NCBI GenBank assembly: GCA_965112735.1
Contig: OZ218959.1
Coordinates: 3,162,001-3,226,000 of the forward strand
DNA length: 64,000 nucleotides
Direction of reading: 5' to 3'
Origin: Phaeosaccion multiseriatum
Taxonomy: Eukaryota; Ochrophyta, other classes
Shown here: positions 22,475 through 30,296 of the stretch, piece by piece
Layout of the letters: each line of letters starts with the position of its first letter
Numbering within the stretch: the stretch's first letter is position 1
Made by a program: the position numbers and the translations under genes
Notes under the pieces: generated by a model
What the model saw: the letters and a program-made list of their open reading frames with translations, nothing else
Databases searched by the model: none
What the model was told of the DNA's origin: nothing

Positions 22475-23677
22475 TCAAACCTCGCATGTGCACGGCTTGC
22501 CGTTGGCATGTACCCATTCCGTAATCTCTTCAATGCGGTCTGGGTTTTTCACCTCCCAATGCTCGCCTACGCTTGCATAGTAGGCCTGCAAGGCGCGGGG
22601 GCAAGACCACCTGTCCCACGGACAGCCCACCTCTTCCGAACGGAGCCACTGCAGCATCTCCAGATTCTCGCCATTTATCACGGCGTCTTGGCAAAGCCTG
22701 GGGTCGTCCCAGCCTTCGCAAAGATGCCGTGCGTGGGCGTGCAGCCACTTGAGCACTTCAATAGTGCCGCCGGAAGCGACGAAGAAGGGCCCCATCCTCC
22801 ATTTGTTCAAAGCGATGGCAGCATCGAGAGGTAGCTCCTCCCAGAAGTCCTGGGTTTCCGCTGCCACCAACTCTATTATGGCCCTGACCCTGGGGTGGGC
22901 GAAGACCCACTCTATCACCGTGAAACTGTTGCTCAGCAGCGCAGCCTCCCAGACAGTGAAGTCGAACGGAGCACCAATCTCGTTGGACAGCAGCCACTCC
23001 AGCTTGGCCAGTGCTCCTTCTTGGGCAGCTGCATAGCAGACGAAGGGGATAAAGGGGCGCCCCTCTTGATGCAGCCAGCACAGGATATCCAAGCCGTGCT
23101 GTTCATTCCTAGCCGCACCACACGCCACCAGTGCTCCATTCGTCGAGTCCAGCGTGTCCAGAAATCTACACACGGCCAGGTCATGGAAACAAGCCGCGGT
23201 AGTGTATGTCTCCGGGGATAATTCATAGCCATTGTGCAGTTGAGCCCAGCGGATTCGATCCACGGACTCCGTCACACTTAGATGAGAGGTGCTGCATGCT
23301 GGGTGTTGGTTCGTGTAGAACGCCCGCCAGCGCTTGCTGATGGCACCAACGAAGGCGTACTGATTCTTCCCGATGAAGATAATAATCATGGTGAAGATGA
23401 GATCGATTTCCAGCGCATTGCCATTTGCTCTCTCCATTGCTTCCTCTCTGTCAAAGAGCAGCGCCTGGGGTTTACTGCGTCGCTCCGCCGCTGGTGCTGC
23501 TGGTGCTGCTGGTGCTGCTGATGCTGCTGGTGCTGCTGGTGCTGCTGGTGCTGCTGGTGCTGCTGGTGCTGCTGGTGCTGCTGGTGCTGCTGGTGCTGCT
23601 GGTGCTGCTGGTGCTGCTGGTGCTGCTGGTGCTGCTGGTGCTGCTGGTGCTGCTGGTCCAGCTGGTGCTCGCTCCAT
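22475..23677 (-). CDS. Single-exon degenerate-ankyrin protein with N-terminal Ala/Pro repeat, 400 residues
   Basis: One uninterrupted frame from ATG 23677 (MERAPAG). Residues about 5-66 are AAP repeats encoded by a 9-bp unit (CTGGTGCTG on the plus strand). A region like the F-box-adjacent segment of large protist and algal ankyrin families follows: NQYAFVGAISKRWRAFYTNQ, then SVTESVDRIRWAQLHNG. The rest is diverged ankyrin-type repeats, recognisable from ILCWLHQEG, LEWLLSNEIGAPFDFTVWEA, FTVIEWVFAHP, EVLKWLHAHARHLCEGWDDP and MLQWLRSEEVGCPWDRWSCP. Such families are expanded in brown algae and giant viruses (knowledge); function unknown. The lack of introns stands out beside its multi-exon neighbours and may indicate retrocopy or transfer. 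It is convergent with the cNMP-fold gene. Confidence 0.75.
   Translation of the reverse strand: MERAPAGPAAPAAPAAPAAPAAPAAPAAPAAPAAPAAPAAPAAPAAPAAPAASAAPAAPAAPAAERRSKPQALLFDREEAMERANGNALEIDLIFTMIIIFIGKNQYAFVGAISKRWRAFYTNQHPACSTSHLSVTESVDRIRWAQLHNGYELSPETYTTAACFHDLAVCRFLDTLDSTNGALVACGAARNEQHGLDILCWLHQEGRPFIPFVCYAAAQEGALAKLEWLLSNEIGAPFDFTVWEAALLSNSFTVIEWVFAHPRVRAIIELVAAETQDFWEELPLDAAIALNKWRMGPFFVASGGTIEVLKWLHAHARHLCEGWDDPRLCQDAVINGENLEMLQWLRSEEVGCPWDRWSCPRALQAYYASVGEHWEVKNPDRIEEITEWVHANGKPCTCEV
23488..23660. repeat. 9-bp coding minisatellite
   Basis: About 18 tandem copies of CTGGTGCTG (read CAGCACCAG on the coding minus strand) inside the ankyrin-like gene. They encode Ala-Ala-Pro repeats. One unit contains ATG in place of GTG (around 23520). 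Confidence 0.9.
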
Positions 23678-23954
23678 CGATGCTTATGCTCGCTGCCCTG
23701 CTGCTACCGCTGCCCCCACCCGCCCGTCCACAGAGAAAAAAAAACACCTTCCGATAACCGAAGATCAGCGCTTCGGAGCTTTCCTGCTGCGCTCCGTTGC
23801 TGAAACTGCTGCTCTTAGTGAGAAGTATTGGTATGGGCCTTGTCCTGCTGCTGCCGCCGCTGCTTCTGCTGCTAATCAACCACCACCCCCCATCCCCACG
23901 ATGGTTAGAAAGGCCCACTGAAGGGCGCATTGCCCTCCATCATTGCCTGTCACA

Positions 23955-24608
23955 ACAGGCGAGAGATGAGCTCCTGATCGTTCCCTGCTGTTCCCTTGGC
24001 CCCAACTCTCTCCCGTCTCTCGCTCCTCGCTCTTTGTTTCTGATCGCGTCCGCAACCCGCAAGCCTTTCTCCCACCCTTGGAGAGCGTGAGAGCACGCCG
24101 CCACGACGCCATTTTCTCTTCTATCATAACCGCCATCGTCTCTTTGTGTCTCTTCCGTACCCCCCCTCCTCAGGAGCTGCCTGTGGCTCACAACTCGTGC
24201 TGCAGCGGCTCACAACACGTGCTGCAGTGAAAATTTGGCGGTTGAGATCACAGCTGGCAAATCTCCGTGTTCCACCACGCGAGCTTCAACACCCCAACCA
24301 TAGATGGCACTTAAGGGCCCATATCCCCTTGGCCCCAACTCTCCCCCGTGTTTCTGATCTCGTCCTCAAGCCGCAAGCCTTTCTCCCACCGCCACGGCAC
24401 CATTTCTGCTCCATAATAACCGCCACCGCCTCTTTGCTTATTAAGGGTAGAAAATGGTGTCTTGCCAATTGCCATGCTCTGCAAGAGTGGGGGGGAAAGG
24501 CTTGCGGCTCGAGGACTAGATCAGAAACAAAGAGAAAGGAGCAAGAGACGGGAGAGAGTGGGGCCAAGGGAAGAACAAGGGGCGATCAGAAGTACATCTC
24601 TCGCCTGT
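23955..24608. mobile_element. Terminal-inverted-repeat element, copy 1 (~654 bp)
   Basis: The left end begins ACAGGCGAGAGATG and the right end is its inverted match CATCTCTCGCCTGT. Similarity runs about 125 bases inwards on each side: CCCTTGGCCCC, TTTGTTTCTGATC, CCGCAAGCCTTTC on the left and their reverse complements on the right. The interior includes an inner near-duplicate of the left arm (24323-24412) and the phrase TGTGGCTCACAACTCGTGCT. No transposase is encoded, so it is non-autonomous. Target duplications are not clear. A second copy lies at 27426-27964. Confidence 0.72.
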
Positions 24609-24635
24609 AAACGCTCTATTGTAACCGGCAACGGT

Positions 24636-25752
24636 ATGGCCCGCCATGGGCCCATGCGCCGTGGCGCCTCTCTCAGAGACTTGGTGGATGAGGACGGCTT
24701 CACCCCCCTCTTCGATGCTATGTCGCAGGATCATGTGAAGATCGCGTCTGAGCTGATACAAGCTGGTGCCTCAGTCAAGGTGAAGAGCTCGACTGCCATG
24801 ACACCTCTACACGTGGCCGCACCTCTGGGCAACATGGAGATGTCTTATCTGCTTGTGGAGGCTGAGGTTGAGATCGATGCTCTGACCAACACGGGGCCAA
24901 AGTCCCTTGATGACCTGTATGCATCCTGATAAACAAGCCGTGTCAGGCGTACTTACCACATACCTAGCTGTGCCAGGCAGCCAGGAGGCCCGCGAGAAGG
25001 TTGCTACATTCCTGCTGAAGATGGGCGCTGCGGTTGACGGAAAGATCGTCGCTTTGGCAGCAGAGAAGGGCTTCGGTGATGTGCTGGCCTCGTTTCTCAG
25101 CAGAGGCAGGGAGGAGAGGGATGCTTTCTCTGGTAGATTGGACACCGTAGCTGAGCACTATTCCATCCTGGGCGGCAGCGGTGAAGGAGACACGCGCAGC
25201 CAAGAGGTGGCGGATGTGCGACTGGTGAACAAAGTGAGTGGGGCGAAGGGGGAGAAGCTGTACGCTTTGAGCATCCCGCTGGTGGAGCAGCTGATGGAGA
25301 AGGTCAGCGAGGGAGGGGGGGAAGAAAGAGAGGATGGGACGAAGAGCGCTGGCAAAGACGCTTCTGCGGCAGGAATTCTCTCCACTATACTGGACCCTGC
25401 CAAGTATGGATACAAGAGCGGCAAGAAAGGAAAGGGGAAGGGCAAGAAGAAGGAGATTGAACTGGAGTATGACGGAGTGAGCTTTACGGAGGAGGGCTTT
25501 GAGGCTGTGGTGAAGTTCGTCACCACTGGCAGCGTGGAGGAGCTGCTGACGAGGAAGCTTGGATCGGCAGGGAAGAGAAAGAGAGGCAAGAGCGGCAGTG
25601 GCACCAGAGAACGGGAACAGGGTGACAAGAAGGGGGGCAGCAGTGGTGGTGGTGGTGGAGTGAGGAAAGAGTGTGCAAAGCTGTTTGACGAGATCAGAGC
25701 AAAGCAGGCCCTGCAGGCGGCGGAGTTCTTCTGCTTGGAGGGCCTGTCGACC

Positions 25753-25788
<36 letters not shown>

Positions 25789-25845
25789 CTTTGGTACCAT
25801 GCTCTGCCTACTTCACTTTTTCTAGCGCCCCAGAGAGGGCCGTAA
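24636..25845 (+). pseudogene. Frameshifted ankyrin-BTB gene
   Basis: The frame opened at ATG 24636 gives ankyrin-like repeats (GFTPLFDAMSQDHVKIASEL, MTPLHVAAPLGNMEMSYLLV) and stops at about 24929. A second frame from about 24907 continues the next repeat (MTCMHPDKQAVSGVL, then REKVATFLLKMGAAVDGKIV). It then runs into a BTB/POZ-like region: YALSIPLVEQLMEKV, YDGVSFTEEGFEAVVKFVTT, AKQALQAAEFFCLEGL. The junction lies in GGGGCCAAAGTCCC; removing one C would put the two frames in register through the usual NTG.SPL ankyrin motif. A Lys-rich spacer sits inside the BTB part. The C-terminus dissolves into a (TA)n repeat at about 25757-25787. It lies directly beside the TIR element and has no introns. 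It may be a broken retrocopy, or a sequencing error may mimic the break. Confidence 0.66.
25757..25787. repeat. (TA)n microsatellite
   Basis: A TA run at the 3' end of the ankyrin-BTB pseudogene, translated as repeated Tyr-Ile in its open frame. It probably replaced the original C-terminal codons. Confidence 0.9.
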
Positions 25846-26009
25846 GACCTGTGTGCAATGTGCTTGCGCAGCTCCCTCCTCCTCCTCCTCCTCCTCCTCC
25901 TCCTCCTCCTCCCCCGTGTGTGTGTGTGTGGGAGTGATGCGCTGTAGTTCCAGCAGACGGCCTCACCTCCCCCCGCCCCCCTATCCCCAATACCTTCAAC
26001 ACACACCCA

Positions 26010-26115
26010 TCTTGCACAACTCTCCCCTCTGCGTGTGTGTACAGTACAGTACACACACATCAAAACTCTCCCCTCTCTCTGTGTGTACAGAAGTACACAA
26101 AAAGGCCAGAGTGAA
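26010..26115. repeat. Dispersed ~105-bp repeat, copy A
   Basis: This shares the order CTTGCACAACTC, CCCTCTGCGTGTGTG, ACAGTACAGTAC, CTCTCC, TGTGTGTACAGAAGTACAC, AAAAAGGC with 29640-29745. Both copies contain the short palindrome GTACAGTAC and a GTGTAC...GTACAC pair. Origin unknown. Confidence 0.65.
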
Positions 26116-26319
26116 GAACCTACTCCACTCGGTGGGTGTGCAGTAAGCACACCCCCAACCCTTAGCTACTCAGCGAGTCTGTCTACCTCACTCCCCCCTT
26201 CCCCATTGTTGCCTCGTAATAGTCCACCTCCGAGAAACTCGCAACTTGCCTGGAAGGGATGAAGGTGAAAGAACGAGTCGCCGGAGGCAGAGGCAGATGC
26301 AGGGGTAGAAGTGTGAGCC

Positions 26320-27159
26320 TCATGGCCGAGGTCGAGATGCGGCTCCGTGCTTCAAGGCCTCGCCCACCACGCCATACAAAGCGGGACTGTGGGACTGCAG
26401 GGGCGGCTCCAAGCGCCTGTCGTTCTCGCACCTCAGCGGCGCGAGGGTTGAAGGCACAATAGGCTGTTGTGGCGGCGGCAGCGGCGGCAGCAGGCAGTCG
26501 ATGCTCGTCGGCGGCGGCAGCGGCGACAGCGGCGGCACCAGGCAGTCGATTCTCGTCAACCACAATCGCACTCTTCCCTTCCATGCAAAGAGGGGCCCAA
26601 CTGTCCTCAAGGAGTCGTCGAGCTCCTGCCTTGTGAAGCAGAGTGAGGTCATGGCCCACTGGTGGATAAAGGGGCAGTCCTTTCTGGTGCAGGGCTGGTG
26701 GCCAGGGTAGAGCGAGGTACAGTACTTGCTCGCTCCTGAGGTGGCCTTCCAGGCACATTGTCCCGCCCGGTGCAGCAGTTCCACCTCTTGAATGCTGCGA
26801 TAAAAGGAAGGAGAAGAGGAAGCGAGCCACATCATACACACCCTTTAGGCGTTCAGGACATCAGAGATACGACAGCACGCTGATACACAATCTCTTCCCC
26901 CTTTGACGCACCAATGAAATGCCTCCGCTTCGCTGCTGTACGTGATGTACGCCTTACAGGGACACCTGCCAAGCACGCCCTCTTGGCGCTCAATGAGAAG
27001 CTTGGTGACGGTTCCCCACCGTGTGAAGAACGCCCTGAGCGTCTCTTCGTTTGCCATGTGGGGGGGGATGCCGTTGACGAGCGTTGACGAGCACCAGATT
27101 GGGGACCCAGGACGCGATCCCTGGGGGGCCACCCCTCTTGCCAAGGAGATGGCATCCAG
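26320..27159 (-). pseudogene. Not4-like RRM-CCCH gene, disrupted by 10-bp duplication
   Basis: Two exons in reading order: 27159-26912 (RRM) and 26794 to about 26320 (CCCH and tail), joined by a GTGCGT donor and a TTTTATCGCAG acceptor. The RRM starts SWVPNLVLVN and continues in another frame as GIPPHMANEETLRAFF, GTVTKLLIERQ, CKAYITYSSEAEAFH. The break is a perfect tandem 10-bp duplication (GTTGACGAGC, 27073-27082 and 27083-27092) inside the first RRM strand. After the splice come CIQEVELLHRAGQ, TSGASKYCTSLYPGHQPC and TRKDCPFIHQW, a CCCH finger preceded by the GASKYC signature of Not4/CNOT4 (GTTKYC in the family). Not4 is a RING E3 ligase of the CCR4-NOT complex. No RING exon is visible here, which with the frameshift argues for a pseudogene. 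Confidence 0.68.
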
Positions 27160-27425
27160 CTGTAGAACAGAAGCGGGGGGGGGCAGGGGGGAGGAGAGAA
27201 ATAAGGGGAGGGGAGGGCAGGGACCAGGTGAGCGAAAGGACGGAGGCCTGACCGCTGGGTGGAAGGGCCCGCGGGTTGAGATCTGAATTGCGCGGCCTGT
27301 GCGATCTCGATTGGCGAATGCTCTCCTCCATATCATGACAGCTTTCTCGCAACAAACCTTAATGCCAAGATCCTTGGTTCTGGGTTGATTTTGGCAAGCC
27401 CAACCACTCCCTTCGGAATTTCCTC

Positions 27426-27964
27426 GTTCGGGTTGTTGCTGAGGGGCGCATTGCCCTCCATCGTTGCCTGTCACAACAGGCGAGAGATGAGCTGCTGATC
27501 GCCCCCTGCTGTTCCCTTGGCCCCAACTCTCCCCCGTCTCTCGCTGCTCGCTCTTTGTTTCTGATCGCGTCCGCAAGCCGCAAGCCTTTCTCCCACCCTT
27601 GGAGAGCGTGAGAGCACGCCGCCACGACGCCATTTTCTCTTCTATAATAACCGCCATCGTCTCTTTGTGTCTCTTCCGTACCCCCCCTCCCAAGGAGCTG
27701 CCTGTGGCTCACAACTCGTGCTGCAGCGGCTCACAACACGTGCTGCAGTGAAAATTTGGCGGTTGAGATCACAGCTGGCAAATCTCCGTATTCCACCACG
27801 CGAGCTTCAACACCCAACCAACCATAGATGGCACTTAAGGGCCACCCAAGGCCCAAGGTGACCCTTGTGGGATCCTTGTGGATATCCCCTTGGCCCCAAC
27901 TCTCCCCCGTGTTTCTGATCTCGTCCTCAAGCCGCAAGCCTTTCTCCCACCGCCACGACGCCAT
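27426..27964. mobile_element. Terminal-inverted-repeat element, copy 2 (right end missing)
   Basis: About 400 bases (27440-27843) match 23920-24322 with only scattered differences, and 27880-27964 matches the inner duplicate at 24322-24412. The inverted right terminus present in copy 1 is absent. At about 27964 the sequence passes into coding-like DNA on the plus strand. The region immediately 5' (GGGGCGCATTGCCCTCCATC) is also shared, so the repeat extends beyond the recognised TIR. Confidence 0.72.
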
Positions 27965-27986
27965 TTCTGTTCTATTCAAGCGGAAG

Positions 27987-28110
27987 GGAGGTGGAGAACT
28001 TGGATGAGTCCGATTTGGTGTCGGAGATGCTGGCGCGGGAGGGGGAGATTGTAACAGTGGGGAGTGTGGGAACATGGGGGCCATGTTCTGGAGTCAAAGG
28101 GGCACGGGCA
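27987..28110 (+). CDS. Isolated candidate exon, unknown protein
   Basis: A frame reading EVENLDESDLVSEMLAREGE, then IVTVGSVGTWG, ending at a good donor (GCACGGGCAG, GTAAGAAC). Composition is natural and free of repeat, unlike neighbouring ORFs. I could not chain it to a convincing next exon. It directly follows repeat copy 2, so it may be a gene fragment cut by the insertion. Confidence 0.35.
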
Positions 28111-28900
28111 GGTAAGAACTCGGGGTTGGGGATGTAGGTAGGGAAGCGTAGGGGGGCGGGGGCGAGTCGGAGAGACGAGTCGAGGGACTGGAAATCCAGT
28201 TGAGTTGGAGTGTGCGCGAAACCGCCAGGGGGGCGGTACTGCCTCTCTCACTTTCGATTTGCAAGTACCCCCTTTTCCTAACCAGTATTATATTATACGC
28301 ACATTATACTCCTCTTGGGCTCTGGACACTTGCTGCCGCCGACTCCGACCCGCAGATTCCCGGACTCAGGTATCGATGGAAGCGCCCCATACCGACGAGT
28401 GACTGTGAGCAGAGCCACCCCGGATGCTCAAGCGGAGCCAAGCTCGCACGCACACACGCACACACGCACGCACACGCGGCCCTTGGCGCATCGCAAGCCA
28501 CACAGCATCGGCAGCGGGATCGGAGTCGGACAGCGCCGCCGCTGACGGTGTCTTTACATGAAACAATGCGGACCACATTGTTGCTTGGACAGAAGTGAAG
28601 CAGGCCGAGCGAGCGAGGTTCAGGGCAGAGCAGCGCAGAGCTCTGACAACGTCACTCCTGTGAACGCGTGTCGTCTTACAAGGACACGAAGCCCTTCCTC
28701 ATCGAAGAGTGTTGAACGAGGGGTGAGAGCAGGGAAAGCATCAATAGAAATACGCGTGTAAAGAGTCATCCCAAGAGGGAAGGGGCTGGGGGTGCTTGCT
28801 TGCTTCCACCGTAATAGCCTCTCCCAAGCCCCTTGTACACAGGAGGCGTCTCCTGCCGTGCCCGCTGCGACTACCTCCGCTCCTCCTCCTCCGTGCGTCG
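28111..28900. other. Unassigned sequence
   Basis: Mixed unique sequence. A frame around 28567-28655 (+) reads HIVAWTEVKQAERARFRAEQ and looks helical, but no consistent splice structure emerges. About 28440-28480 is a short (CACG)n/(CACA)n run. No gene is claimed. Confidence 0.4.
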
Positions 28901-29250
28901 TCGTCGTCGTCGTCGCCAGCTGGGGGCTCTTGAGAGGCAAACGCAGGTCATCTCCAACAGTGGCGGAGGTTTCTGCGCAACATCTTGCCATAGACTGCCT
29001 TCCAGGTGTCCTTCGCGCGCTTGCTCAGGAAGAGCTGTCTGTCTGCCTTCGCTGCTGCACAGCTCCTGAAGACTTGCGACGGCCACGGGGGCGTCGTCTG
29101 CATCACTCTCCTCACGCTCACGATTGGTCCTCACGCCGCCTTCATCGTCCTCGTCCTTGTCGTCGTCGTCGTCGTCGTCGTCGGATCTCGAAACCGACAC
29201 AGCAGCCTCCCTCAGCCCCCCAGGAGGGCATCGAGGTACAGCGGCAGCGA
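28900..29250 (-). pseudogene. Possible broken gene fragment, unknown protein
   Basis: On the minus strand one frame reads an Asp run, then REREESDADDAPVAVASLQE. The adjoining frame continues ADRQLFLSKRAKDTWKAVYG, KMLRRNLRHCW and stops. The two meet at a tandem AGACAGACAG in the gene sense, so a 4-base slippage would explain the shift. The plus strand is also open here, so strand and coding status are uncertain. Confidence 0.3.
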
Positions 29251-29639
29251 CTCCATCACCAGGGAGTACGCGGAGAAGGAGAAGAGGAGAGACACGCACG
29301 CACGCACGCACGCACACACGCACGCACGCACACACGCACGCACACACCCATCGTTATCCCCATCTCCCTGCTTTACGTCTTGTATGGTGGCACTGCAGCC
29401 CCCCGCCTCTGATGATGTGTCATGGTATAATCGAGATACATGTATACTTTATTTCGTTGATGAAAAGATCAATCAACCCTTCGCTACACACTTTACTTCA
29501 GCGGCAAGGAGTGGGGTGGGAGTAAATAAACGTGTACTTGGCCCCCATCTCACAGGATCACAACCCTTTGCCATTACCCCTTTCGCCCAACCCCCCCCAT
29601 CCCCAATACAAGACACAAACCAATCCTTGTGTCTTCATC

Positions 29640-29745
29640 CTCACTCCCTCTTGAACGACTCTTCCCTCTGCGTGTGTGGACAGTACAGTACGCACACACC
29701 GAACTCTCCTCTCTGCTGTGTGTACAGAAGTACACAAAAAGGCTA
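29640..29745. repeat. Dispersed ~105-bp repeat, copy B
   Basis: Diverged copy of the sequence at 26010-26115, with the same order of landmarks (CTCTGCGTGTGTGGACAGTA, CAGTACGCACAC, TGTGTACAGAAGTACACAAA). It is followed by different DNA (CTATTGGAAGCG), which sets the 3' boundary. Confidence 0.65.
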
Positions 29746-29998
29746 TTGGAAGCGCTGGAAGTAGAGAAGGGCGCGAGAGGGGAGAGGGGAGAGGGGAGAG
29801 GGAAGAGTGGGTCGAGATCAGGGCGGGCAGCAGAGAGCAACTCACAGGGGCTTTTGTGTGTGCTTACAAAAAAAAGCACACAGAGGGGGGATTGGCTATC
29901 AGCCGGGCATAGCTACAGGCTTCTCTGAGTACCTAAAAGCCTAAAGGGTCCTTGCTGTGCCTCTGTTTCTCGCTTGTTCTTTCTCTTTCTTCGTATCG

Positions 29999-30296
29999 CA
30001 GCATCCAAGGCGTGGCTCAGCAGCACCAGGCGGGGGTCTGTCGCTTAAAGGCGACCACAGGAGCGAGCAAGCTCTGCGACTCAGTCGAACATGACAAGCC
30101 CTGCCACAACGCGTCGTGTCCTTTTCTCCATCAACGGACCACACCGTTACTCTGCCACACAAAGGCCGAGATGGACATGGCCTTAAGGAGGGATGGCCCC
30201 CTCTTTGCATGGAAGGGTCTACTGACGACACCGTGGCTTCTCTTTGTTGCATGGGACCTAAGAATGGAAATGTCGACCCCGGCGCAACTCCAACAG
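29999..30296 (+). pseudogene. Not4-like CCCH exon copy (left palindrome arm)
   Basis: After an acceptor (TCGTATCGCAG) the plus strand reads IQGVAQQHQAGVCRLKATTG, ASKLCDSVEHDKPC, HNASCPFLHQ, TAEMDM-type helix, DGPLFAWKG. This is the same exon as in the 26-kb Not4-like gene (GASKYC...C..CPFIHQ), including the acceptor. No upstream RRM exon exists on this arm. The ORF runs across the palindrome centre to 30365, which is not biological coding sequence. Confidence 0.62.

Noticed and set aside
22895-23221. Plus-strand ORFs opposite the ankyrin-like gene
   Set aside because: Shadows of a 400-codon open frame with clear repeat motifs on the minus strand.
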